Origin: Morinoia aosen
Taxonomy: Eukaryota > Arthropoda > Malacostraca > Amphipoda > Talitridae
Length of the DNA stretch: 64,000 nucleotides
Assembly (NCBI GenBank): GCA_030386875.1
Contig: CM059557.1
Span: forward strand, 60,032,514 to 60,096,513
Reading direction: 5' to 3'
Shown here: positions 23,690 through 32,815 of the stretch, piece by piece
Position numbering within the stretch: the first letter of the stretch is position 1
How the letters are laid out: the number at the start of each line of letters is the position of its first letter
Notes under the pieces: model-generated
Told to the model about the DNA's origin: nothing
Databases searched by the model: none
What the model saw: only the letters and a program-made list of their open reading frames with translations
Made by a program: the position numbers and the translations under genes

Positions 23690-23779
23690 CAAGGTGTATT
23701 CGAACCATTAAAACAATTTACTGTCGCAAGCAATACATCTGTAAAAGTATATATGTAAATGAAGAAAAAACCGAGAAAA

Positions 23780-23840
23780 TTTATCATCTTTACTAAGAAA
23801 ACGTTTCGGAGTCCAGCTCCATCATCAGTTAAAAAAATTA
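23780..23840 (-). ncRNA. Hammerhead-like motif of a Penelope-type relic
   Basis: On the minus strand, 23828 down to 23802 gives CTGATGA, a T, a GGAG/CTCC stem with a five-base loop, and GAAACG. CUGANGA and GAAA are the two invariant core strings of the hammerhead ribozyme, and the short stem II with a T before it is the arrangement also seen in the intact Penelope-like element at 25.5-27.3 kb. Stems I and III are not convincing here, so cleavage is unlikely. I take it as the remnant of a Penelope pseudo-LTR. No reverse transcriptase remnant was recognised beside it. Confidence 0.55.
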
Positions 23841-24010
23841 ATACGTCTGAAATAAAAGATCAGAGTACAATGAATTGTAGGTACTAAAAATATATCGTGA
23901 GAGTAAAAATACAAAGTTTGCCACAGATATATCACGTAGAACTATTACAATGGTATATAGGTTGAGATTAAGAGACTTTGAGAAGCATAACTATACCATT
24001 TCCAATCCAA

Positions 24011-24313
24011 TTTCCTCCTAGTGAAACTGAATTCCTCCTAGTTAGATTGAATTTCCTCATAGTGAAATTGAATTTCCTCCCAGTGGAACTGAATTTCCTC
24101 CCAGTGAAACTGAATTTGAATTTCCTCCTAGTGAAACTGAATTTCCTCCTAGTGAAATTGAATTTCCTCCTAGTGAAACTGAATTTCCTCCTAGTGAAAT
24201 TGAATTTCCTCATAGTGAAATTGAATTTCCTCATAGTGAAATTGAATTTCCTCATAGTGAAATTGAATTTCCTCTTATTGAAACTATATAAATTTCCTCC
24301 TAGTGAAATTGAA
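24011..24313. repeat. 21-bp minisatellite, 14 units
   Basis: The unit is TTTCCTCCTAGTGAAACTGAA with variants CTCAT, CTCCC and AAATTG. Eleven of fourteen units are exactly 21 bp; one is 20, one 27 and one 25. Because 21 is a multiple of three, both strands are open through it, giving 7-residue repeats (LNFLLVK on plus, RKFNFTM or RKFSFTR on minus). These frames (plus 23978-24373, minus 23968-24321) are consequences of the repeat and are not supported as genes. Confidence 0.9.
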
Positions 24314-24469
24314 TTTCCCATTACGAAAGAAGTTGATATAGCCCTTTTACAATCAGTTTACTTAGAAATATAACTGCACGTACTCTGCTTGTAACTATGA
24401 TACCATTAGTGATATAATACATGATTTCATCCGCTTTTATTATTATGACGAAAAATTGCCCCCTCCGAG

Positions 24470-25392
24470 ATGAGGTACAAGAAGATCGGTGATAATGAAA
24501 GGAAAAGAATTTATTTTGCTTACATAAACGAGGAGGACTGGAGAACAGTTGCAAACGCTATGGGGGTTAATTTGAAAACAGCATACGAATGGTTAAAGGA
24601 AAACAAGAAACTCCAAAGAAGAAAAGTGGCGGCATATCTAAGAAAACAAATGAATTGTTGAATTGCTTACTTCTACCATTAAAAACAACGCCTCAACTAC
24701 CTTGGCTGAACTGAAGACCATTATCAGCACCCGTTTCAATATTAATGTTAGCATTAATACCGTGAAGAACTGGTTAGACTGTGAACTCTTCACAGTAAAA
24801 CTTGTGCGTTCCCAAACGTGCAATATGAACACCCCAGAAAACAAGGATAAAGGAGCTACATACATGGACAACTTTTTCCAAGCGAAATCAGAAGGCCGTA
24901 CTACAATATGGGTTGATGAAACCAATTTCAATCTTTTTTTGCAAGCGAAAGGAAGGCCGGTCAAAAATTGGGACAAGAGCATCGGTTGTGACACCAGTGA
25001 GCAAGGGGTCAAATCTCCATTGCATTGGGGCAATGACATCAAGTAGAATGGTACTCTTTACCACTCGACGTGGCGCTTTCAAAGCTGATGATTGCCTCCA
25101 ATGGTTCCGAGAGCTCATCCAGGCTTGCATAGACCAGGGGATAGAAAGACCAACATTTATCGTTGATAATGCCCCAGCCGACTGCAGGACTGAAAGCCTT
25201 TCAAATGAATATCCCTCTGTTCAGTTTCTCAGACTAGCACCATATTCTTATCTACTGAACCCAATAGAACTCGTCTGGAGTACCTTCAAGAGCCACGTGA
25301 AACGCAATCTCAGAGAGCGAATGGATTATTTAGTGAATGTAACAGCAAATAATGGACTTTCAATAGCTGAACAAAGAATGAGAGAATTGTAA
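24470..25392 (+). pseudogene. IS630/Tc1/mariner-superfamily transposase, frameshifted
   Basis: The N-terminal frame from 24470 has a helix-turn-helix-like segment (DWRTVANAMGVNLKTAYEWL). After a frame change near 24650 a second frame gives SVNTVKNWL-type text (NVSINTVKNWLDCELF) and the first catalytic motif IWVDETNFNLF. After a shift in a poly-T run near 24930 the third frame carries ASVVTPVSKGSNLHCIGAMT, the second motif FIVDNAPAD (Asp at 25165) and RLAPYSYLLNPIELVWSTFK (Glu at 25267), with 33 residues between these Asp and Glu. This is the DDE catalytic triad of cut-and-paste transposases. Two single-base lesions would inactivate it, otherwise it is well preserved. No terminal repeats were confirmed; the 21-bp minisatellite lies 150 bp upstream. 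Confidence 0.85.
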
Positions 25393-25539
25393 GTGATTGC
25401 AAGAGATGCAATTGGACAAAGAGAGATGCAATCTCTTGGCTTATAACTGCCTGAAAACGCTCTGTAAAAGGCTCAGAATTTCAATTGGGATGGGGCGGTA
25501 TGATCACAAAAAATTTCTTTAGTAATTTCTCAGCATCAC

Positions 25540-25816
25540 GATATATTTGAAGTTCATTACGTGTTAAAATTCTCAGCAAATTGCTTATCATTTTACTAAA
25601 ACACACTATAGTCAATACGTAAAATGCAACGTTTCAATGCCACTGGCATCATCCTCAGGCTGAAAAGACGAAAAGAAAAGAAAACTGGTCACTCTATAGA
25701 AATGATACAATCATACATACAAAAATAAAGACCATTAAAATTAATACAAAACACACACGGATGTAAAATACCAAGACTCTAACTGTTTTCAACACATGTT
25801 CACTTGGCCGAAGAAT
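25540..25816. repeat. Penelope pseudo-LTR, 3' copy (inverted pair)
   Basis: This 277-bp repeat is the reverse complement of 27051-27327, with scattered substitutions and no net length difference. It follows the ORF stop by about 40 bp and contains a hammerhead-like motif in the ORF sense. Confidence 0.9.
25616..25658 (-). ncRNA. Hammerhead-like ribozyme motif (ORF sense)
   Basis: On the minus strand: CTGAGGA (fits CUGANGA), one T, stem II GATGCC/GGCATT around AGT, GAAA, then stem III ACGT..ACGT and an A at the expected cleavage position (GUA). Stem I is poor (C opposite U next to the core), so activity is uncertain. The 43-bp motif is identical in the opposite repeat. Confidence 0.6.
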
Positions 25817-25854
25817 GAAGCGAAATGGTGGACTGCAACTATTGTTCTAACAAT

Positions 25855-27110
25855 TTACGGCGCGGTTCTTTTAAACAATTTCATAGCAAAAAAATCGTTC
25901 ATATTTTCATTGAGGGAAGGTTTAAGGTCATGAATATGTAAGGCTTCAATAATTTAAATATGTTGTTTTTACGGACAATATACAATACTTTAGTTGCTGG
26001 ATAGAGATCTTCATTAGAGGCCTCAGAGCTGTGATGAATACGGAAATGGTTAAAAATGGAGCCTTGATACTTATGTGCATTTAACCGCTGCTTTAGGGTC
26101 ATTCTAGTCAAGCCAATGTAACAGTTGTTAAGAGACATACATTCTCTCCTCATACATTTAAATTGATAAATTACATTGGCCCTATCTAGATCCCCGACCG
26201 CAGGCACTGAAATGTTTTTTACAACAAGGTTACTGATTTTGCGATTTCTGTAAAAAATAAAAATTTTTAGTCTGGCCTTATTCTCAACAGGCTTGACGAA
26301 AGTGCGTATTATATTCTTAAAGACTCTTTCAATCATTTTGTAGTTAGGGTGCATTTGGTTTTCGTAAAAAATCTTGACGTAACTGGAACATACACTAACG
26401 TGGTTTTCACCGTTTACAATTCTATTCAAAAAATTATTAATTTTACAGTCAACAAGGGTGTTAGGGAAATTATTGTTTACCAGTAACCGTTTTATTCTAA
26501 ATACTTCTATGTGAAAATTTGCCCAACTACTGCACACTTTGTAAGCTCTATTCAATAATGTAGAAAATACACCTTCCTTGTAGGTCTGTGGAGCTTCACA
26601 ATCATAATTAATAGTTTCCCCTACATGTGAAGTCTTAGTGTAAACTGAGCTCTGATAAGAACCTTCTGCTGCCTCAACAAGAACGTCCAAAAATGGCAGC
26701 TTCCCCTTTACGCCGATTTCGTATGTGAACGTCAAAACAGAGTTACCCATCATCAAATCTCTTAGCGTTTCCAACTGATTAATACTATCCACCGCCACAA
26801 AAATATCGTCAACATATCTACCATACACAAGTGGTTTCGTAGGCAAGGCGCTTAAGACCATGTTTTCCACAAAGCACATATAAAAGTTCGCAAACGTTGG
26901 TCCCAAAGTTGATCCCATAGCCACGCCATCCACCTGGCGGAACAAGTTGCCTTCAATGTGGCGAAACGCAGCTTCAGTTGTGCAAATGGTTAGAAGTTGC
27001 TTCAAGAGATGACGTGGATGACGAGAATAACAAAACCGTTTGGCTTTGTTATTCTTCGGCCAAGTGAACATGTGTTGAGAATCGTTAGAGTCTTGGTAAT
27101 TTACATCCAT
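25855..27110 (-). pseudogene. Penelope RT/GIY-YIG endonuclease, partial
   Basis: The 403-codon frame from 27110 starts inside the repeat: about 20 residues are repeat-encoded, then similarity to Penelope reverse transcriptase begins. RT motifs seen are FRQVDGVAMGSTLGPTFANF (around residues 57-76), the catalytic YVDD in VYGRYVDDIFVAVD (around 100-113), and GKLPFLDVLV. The N-terminal RT boxes are missing. Near residues 310-350 come a zinc-binding-like CMRRECMSLNNC and the endonuclease signature CYIGLTRMTLKQRLNAH. Near 25960 a one-base change shifts frame. The other frame carries the expected tail (HIHDLKPSLNENMNDFFAMK) to a stop at 25855, whereas the current frame stops at 25899. The copy is therefore truncated and frameshifted. 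Confidence 0.88.
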
Positions 27111-27327
27111 GTGTGTTTTGTATTAATTTTAAAGGTCTTTATTTTTGCATGTATGATTGTATCATTTCTATAGAGTGACCAGTTTTCTTTTCTTTTCGTC
27201 TTTTCAGCCTGAGGATGATGCCAGTGGCATTGAAACGTTGCATTTTACGTATTGACTATAGTGTGATTTGGTAAAATGATAAGCAATTTGCTGAGAATTT
27301 TAACACATAATGAACTTCAAATATATC
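27051..27327. repeat. Penelope pseudo-LTR, 5' copy (inverted pair)
   Basis: Inverted partner of 25540-25816. The first codons of the open frame lie within it, so any start of translation there is fortuitous or element-supplied. Its hammerhead-like motif points away from the ORF. Confidence 0.9.
27209..27251 (+). ncRNA. Hammerhead-like ribozyme motif (second copy)
   Basis: Exact 43-bp inverted copy of the motif at 25616-25658, read on the plus strand. It has the same core strings, six-pair stem II and four-pair stem III. As in the other copy, no good stem I is visible. Confidence 0.6.
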
Positions 27328-28925
27328 ACAAAAAATGATTGAAAAACTATAAATGTGTCTTGTTTTACTGTTGCTCTTAACTCATAAACATTTCATGGTA
27401 AGACATTTTGAAATTATATGAATGCAACTTTATTACAATTAACCTAACTTTACTAGTACGGGTTAGATAAGTAAGTATTACTGCTATTTTTATTAGTTTT
27501 ATATTTCACCATCCCTACATGTGTAGAGAAACATACTGTGAACAGAAATAATTTGAAAAAGCACGCGAAACTACGAAGCGCGGAAGCGGGGGTTTCTACC
27601 GAGTGCTAGGCTTTGGGGGGTGTCAGAAAGGGTGAATAATTTTTGTAGGGGAAGCGTCTCCTCAAGAGTCGGGGGTGATCTGGGGATAGATGGGGATTGA
27701 TTTATGGTAAGAACTGTGCACAAATGTTGAGGGGTCTATTAAATAATGAAACATATTAAAGACGGATATAAGTTATGGTCAATGAACAATGCTAGGAAAC
27801 AGGGGGAATTAAGGAGTGCTAAGGGTATTTATACGTACACGGAAGGATACGTAGCCCACTCGAGGATACCGGTCAGTAAGCCGTGTGACACGCAGCAGCC
27901 CACGCGGCAACGCGCACAAACTGGCCAATGGGACACGCATTTTACGGGAGATGGATCGCGCACGGTTAGAATGGGAAAAGTCTACTGCATATATAAATGC
28001 AGTGTAAGTGAGGGGAGACTCACTCCTTGCGTAAGACGTAGTCAGTGTAGGACGTTACGCTGGTACACGAGATATAGGCCAGAAATCATCAAAAGAGGAC
28101 GTACGTAATCAACTGATGAGTTGTGAGAAGTTAATTCAGGGAGTTCGCGTATCGGAATATTTGGTACCTTTTAAAAAGTGTGTGAAAATGCAATTATCAC
28201 TTTCAGAGGCAAAGCTGGTTAGATTTTGGAGACGCAATCTTGAATCAGTTTGCTACGTCAGGGATTTCATTCAAACGTTTAAGCATCTAGTAACCATTAG
28301 TATTTTTTTTATTTTGTTGTACAAGCGGAAAAGACTTTAAGCGAGTTACAATTTTTCAGTCGGGGCCAAATTAATGGTGATGCTCATGTCAACTAACTGT
28401 TTATTAAAAGGGGAGTGAATCATTTTAATTTGTTTAGCATTGTTAATCAACCGTTAAATTACAAGGGATAAGAGCTTAAGGGGAATATGTATTAAAAGCT
28501 GTTGGTTGTTTTCTGGAGGGTCTTTCTTTCTGCGCTTGGGCGCTTACACGATCGCCGTCTCTCGACGGAAGGCACCAACCGAGGTCTGGCGTTATGACCA
28601 ACTTAGGAGGTTAAGTGCAGAGAGAAGCCAGAGGACGATACCTGACGAGGGTTCACCATGATTAAGGGCGCGAAGGTGACGGAATGTTGGAACGAGCCTG
28701 CAAAATCGAGGGAAGATGTCGAACCTCCAGCTACAGTACAGAGTACAGCCAGATAAATGGTGAAAATTAGGCCTTTGATTAGCAATCCAGGCCAGCATTC
28801 GTAACGGAATTGGTGACAGCTGATGAATAACACAATGCGATGCAAAAAGTGAGGCTAGCAAGAAAAATACGGCCGACAGTGCAAAAGTGCTATCAGTGGC
28901 GCCAGTTATTGCGCATTTGTTTTAA
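27328..28925. other. Unassigned, partly GC-rich stretch
   Basis: From about 27560 to 28110 and 28500 to 28900 the base composition is clearly richer in G and C than the surroundings. This suggests inserted DNA of different origin or an unrecognised element. The frames at 27746-28108 and 28116-28340 have no known domain. A possible core promoter lies at 27992-28055. Confidence 0.4.
27992..28055 (+). promoter_or_regulatory. Possible TATA/Inr/DPE core promoter
   Basis: TATAAA at 27992, an initiator-like TCACT with its A at 28022 (30 bp from the TATA start) and GGACGT at 28050-28055, fitting the arthropod DPE consensus RGWYVT about +29. The spacing is near ideal but each motif is short, and no gene or LTR was identified downstream. 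Confidence 0.3.
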
Positions 28926-29186
28926 ATGTTTTTGGTGCCATTTATTCTGGCATTTACTCTTATAATCGTGTTGTGTTTAACTTGCTTTCTTGCGGGTGTT
29001 ATTTTTTGTTTTTCTGTTAATCATAAATATGAGTGTACTTTTTTGATTGTGCTGCCTTTGAATTCATTGGAATTCAAAGGCATTGGATGTGTTGTGGTTA
29101 CTTTATTTATGCTCGTTCATTTTGTGAGCCTAATAATTTGCTGTAATCTACTCACGTGCTTGCACTTGAATGGAAATAAAAATTGA
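28926..29186 (+). other. Hydrophobic 86-codon open frame, unrecognised
   Basis: The frame reads as two or three potential membrane segments (FILAFTLIIVLCLTCFLAGV at the start, a second near residues 54-76). It is T-rich, which by itself yields hydrophobic codons, so this may be compositional. A perfect 13-bp hairpin (TGCCTTTGAATTC and its complement, loop ATTG) sits at 29053-29082 inside it. No homology recognised; I would not call it a gene without transcript support. Confidence 0.2.
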
Positions 29187-30104
29187 GGGAAATGATCTTA
29201 TAGTGTTTGTCATACCTCGTGTCAATTCCGGTGCACAATGGTAGAAAGATGTAGAACACTTTCTGTTTATATTTTCCTCTGTTCTTCCTTTCCTTCCCCT
29301 ATGTACCTTTCGTCTCTGTATTTCCGTTTCCTCTCTGACCAATATCTGATGTTTAAACTCCTCATGCGAAGACGTTTACGTCTCGAGACACTTGGGTAAA
29401 CTTCAATAAACCAATCGAAAATTTTTCAACAAAAACAAATAAAAAATCAGAGACTCAACCAATTCTATTCCAACTTCAACTTAGACGGCGTATGAGATAT
29501 CATAGTGGTCGCATGCAAACTACACGGAATAATATTCCCATTTAGTTACTGAACTTTTCCTTTTAAAAGTACCAACATTTCAAAATGGTTATCTGACAAG
29601 CTTGCATGCTTTGGTTTCAGGACTTCCTTTCCTAAGGAAAACATCCCCTCCATAGCAGCATTAGATGGGATTGGCGTGTTTTGGTTTATAAAAAGTTCTA
29701 ATTGATGTCAGTATTCTCCCAGATGAAAACCATACAGTGTAAAGTTGGATATCTTCTCGAGTAAAAGATCTGTTGCAGTCTGGCGGGGAGATCCGAGAGT
29801 TTCGATTAGACTGCGAGAAAGCAGGCAGCAGCCTATACGATTATACACTGGTAACAAGTTAATAGCACTGCACTAAAATCTTGTGTGCAGTTTTATTCTA
29901 TATTCTGTATGACTATATTGTAAATGTAGCGGTAGCGTTGTAGTGACAAAATCTCGTATCGCTATATAAATACGTAGCGGGCGCTTCAGCTACGTTATTT
30001 GAAATTTAGCGCCCTACTGCCCCCCTCAGGCTATAGGCAAAAGGGAACGAGAGTCTGGCAAACTCAGTCTTCAACAGAGAGAGAGAGAGAGAGTCCTCAT
30101 TGAG
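29187..30104. other. Unassigned stretch
   Basis: Contains a (GA) run near 30078-30094 and a TATATAAA at 29963-29970, but no recognisable coding sequence. The upstream part of the hAT relic that follows was not recovered here. Confidence 0.35.
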
Positions 30105-30300
30105 CTCTCGTTGAGGTACAACTCGCCGAAGCCGAGCAGCGCCGAGGTAGAAAGCTTGTTTTCCTTTGGCAAGAATATCATCTGGTTTAGCAAGTGCTAC
30201 CTGTTTGATGAAAACTTCATCATAGTCATAAACATGGTCTTGAAATTAGTCTACACCAGATTGAAAAACCTGGTCTTGACTGTTGTTGTGTAGTTTCGTT
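30105..30300 (+). pseudogene. hAT transposase relic, dimerisation domain
   Basis: The conceptual product RYNSPKPSSAEVESLFSFGK continues into a degraded Leu-rich helix (LFDENFIIVINMVLKL). The order Tyr-Asn, Pro, Ser-Ser-Ala.Val-Glu, Leu-Phe-Ser, Gly-Lys, then Asp-Glu-Asn-Phe is the hAT C-terminal dimerisation signature. Only the last 65 or so codons remain, open to a stop at 30293. It differs in sequence from the hAT relic at 4990-5640, so at least two hAT lineages have left transposase remnants in the window. Confidence 0.7.
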
Positions 30301-30943
30301 TCAACACAAAATGAGGTTTCTTTAGCTGTAGCTGCAAACTAGAGTTTCAGTAGCTTTAGACTACTAAGGCAGAAGTAAGGAAACACTCTGGAAAGCACGT
30401 ATCAGTGTACTGGGCGGCTGTCGGTTACTGACTTCCTCTCCAAACCAGCCGTGCCCGGAAATCAGGCAAGAAGCGCGTAACAGTACCTTCCGGAGCTCAC
30501 AAAGACGAGAGTAACAACAGCTTTCGGAGCTCTTTCTCACAAAACCAGTGCCACATTATAACGACGCATATTTTAATATACAACTGTTTTTGTGCAAATT
30601 TTGTTTTTTGCCATAAAACAGTAGAGTATATTAGTGAAAAGACTGGGATAAACACTAAACAGTGAATTTGAAGCTTTTCCTTGATTTTGCTACTTTTTCT
30701 CAAGTTTTTCAAGTTTTCTTTGTTTAAGATGAAAAATAAACGTTTGAAGTTATCCATTTCTTCATTTAAAAAATCTACATCATTTTCGCTAGCATTGTAT
30801 GTCTGTGTTTATCGATTTATTGGTTACCATTTATCGGACGATAACTGCATAGCCAGCTGATGCATTGTTGGCTATTCCCAATCAAGATATCGTTCGATTT
30901 ATTGATTATAGTAATACAGCTTTTCGTTGTGGTGTCCACCACT
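30301..30943. other. Unassigned stretch ending in a hAT-like terminus
   Basis: No coding similarity was seen. The right edge GTCCACCACTG (to 30944) resembles the CAGTGGTGG terminus of hAT elements and directly abuts the LINE fragment, but no matching left end was found. Confidence 0.3.
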
Positions 30944-31035
30944 GGCAAAAAATATGAATTTGAAGAATGAAATGTAGGTAGCAATATCGTTGATGGATAT
31001 AAAAACAAAAGAGGTCCCAAATCCAAGATTTGTTG
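30944..31035 (-). pseudogene. LINE reverse transcriptase fragment (A/B/C family)
   Basis: About 90 bp whose minus-strand product, DLGPLLFLYPSTILLPTFHS followed by SNSYFLPVVD, matches the segment from VLGPLLFLIFINDI to FADD of the A/B/C LINE. The DNA also matches directly (GGCAAAAAATATGAATTTGA on plus). It is an isolated, decayed piece. Confidence 0.75.
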
Positions 31036-31702
31036 TAAGATATTTCCCTGAATTCTTCAGTCACTCACTTTAAAAGTTCCGAAAATAATGAATATAAGCA
31101 GGAGCATAGTGGCGTTTTATCTTACGTGAACAATGTTGCAATTAAGTGAAATGTTTAAAAACACTGTTTGAAAAGTGTTTGAAAATAAATTTTTAACAAT
31201 GCAAATTTATTTGAATGCATAGTTGAACACAACTGTATTTATATGCTGATCAACACTGTGTTTCTAAAAAGTAATTTCCCTATCTCTATCGCCCTTCGTG
31301 GATTTTCAAAATCATATCTAACGTACTAACAATAGGCTTCGAAGATCTAGATGGAAAATCTAAAACTCATCTCATGTTGAGTTAGCACTAAGGAAATGAT
31401 TTCGTGCACATCAAGGCCGAATAGTTAAATTGATTCAGTTAAGTAAGGCAAATTCCACGAGGACTTAAGTGAACTGATGCTGGAAAAATATATTGATTTG
31501 CCATCTTTGGAAGATATGGTTCCAGCATTCATACTTATGCCCAAAATTATTCGCAGCCATGTATTATTCGTGAATACATCCGAATAAAACCTTTAATATG
31601 TCACTTTTCTCCGAGTGTTCACAGTTTTTGAAAAAAAAGATTTAGAATAAATTATGAACAAAAATGGAACGTGCTCTATGATCATATTTATTTGGACCCA
31701 TT
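31036..31702. other. Unassigned AT-rich stretch
   Basis: No coding similarity or repeat structure seen; part of it may be the 3' flank of the adjacent minus-strand Tc1 relic. Confidence 0.35.
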
Positions 31703-32490
31703 TCAATAATTCGTTGCGTAGCCTTTATTTTCAATTAGTGCTTCCAGATATTTTCTGTAGTTCTCTTCTAGGTTCTTGTAAACATCAGCAGAAATATTTG
31801 ACTACTCCTCCTTTAAAATTACATCCAATTCATCAATATTCTTGGATTTCCTTGCATTGAAATTTTTCTCAACTGTTCATCCTCCGCGGATCTTCGATTC
31901 TAGAGCTTTCAGCTCTAGATTTTGGGTTGCCCACCGCAAAAATTTCACCTTATTGTCTTTCAAGATTCCTCCGCAAATTTTGCGATATGCTTTGGGTAGT
32001 TATCATGTTGAAAAACCATTTCGGGTTCAAGATCGAGACTTTAACCCAACTGATTCAAATTTTCACTGAAATTTTGATTCATTCACCTTTTTTTTCATGG
32101 TTCCTTTAACCTTCACGAGGCTTTTATTTTCTCTCGTCGGGAAACAACCCCACAGCATACAATTTCTTCCATAGTTTTACACTCGGAGTAGTTTTTCAAT
32201 TTTAAAGCTTCAACTTTTATTACCAGGCAAAATAAACCTCTATGTGGCCAAAAATTTCAATCCATTTCTAATCTAATCTCTGAACCGATGACTAGAAATT
32301 AGTATCGTTATTAATATATTCTCTGACAAAAGATAATCAGACTTTTACATTTCTTGCTATAAGAATGGGGGTTTTCCTTCGTTTGCACCCTTTTAGTCAT
32401 TTTCTAATGGTTCTTTGCAGCGTTTGTCTTGAAATTTAAATTCTCTCTAGACTTTGATTCTGCATCAAAACTTCCCCTTTGATTCTCGGG
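31703..32490 (-). pseudogene. Tc1-like transposase relic
   Basis: From about 32490 down, frames give an N-terminal piece (NPHSYSKKCKSL), then MLWGCFPTRENKSLVKVKGT with TMKKKVNES, matching the Tc1 strand with WGCFS. Next is FQHDNYPKHIAKFAEES, the second catalytic Asp motif (consensus FQQDNDPKH). Then LKDNKVKFLRWATQNLELKA occupies the place of the third motif (consensus W.AQSPDLNPIE), where the key Glu context is degraded. The C-terminal tail is KNLEENYRKYLEALIENKGY to a stop at 31703. Frames change several times. It ends about 65 bp before the 5' end of LINE copy C, which may have inserted beside or into it. Confidence 0.82.
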
Positions 32491-32815
32491 CCTGTAATAA
32501 TTATTCAAACTACTACCTTGCCAATCGGGAAGAAAACTTCTTCTTTCTTCTCAGTCTCGTGAAGTTCTGGATGGTGTCAGTGTCAACAGTGTCTCCGTGA
32601 AGTGAGGACGTACTTTGTCTTTGCTCGGAATCAAAGTGCACAATTGGTTAATGAACATGCATTTCTAACCAAAAAGAGTGCTCACTCAGACCATGAGAAT
32701 CTGAAAGTAAATTTCATCTAACCAAAATCCAAACAATCGAACAAAAAGTGTGATATTCCCTCAAAATAGCACTCAACCCTTGCTTCTTTTTCGCAAGTAT
32801 CTCCTTTCTCACAAG

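Larger units (their letters stand above)
25540..27327 (-). mobile_element. Penelope-like element, 5'-truncated
   Basis: The coding strand is minus. Each end is a 277-bp repeat (25540-25816 and 27051-27327) in inverted orientation, with few differences. Between them lies the C-terminal part of a Penelope reverse transcriptase with a GIY-YIG endonuclease. Family knowledge: Penelope-like elements often carry pseudo-LTRs in direct or inverted orientation, are frequently 5'-truncated, and contain hammerhead ribozymes in these repeats. All of that fits here. No target duplication was identified. The two repeats are still highly similar, which suggests a relatively recent insertion. Confidence 0.9.

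Noticed and set aside
24011-24313. CRISPR array
   Set aside because: The units are contiguous with no unique spacers, and the context is eukaryotic.
23968-24373. Two overlapping repetitive proteins on opposite strands
   Set aside because: Both result from a 21-bp minisatellite whose length is a multiple of three.
25616-25658. Claiming a proven active hammerhead ribozyme
   Set aside because: Stem I near the core is mismatched, so only a hammerhead-like motif is reported.
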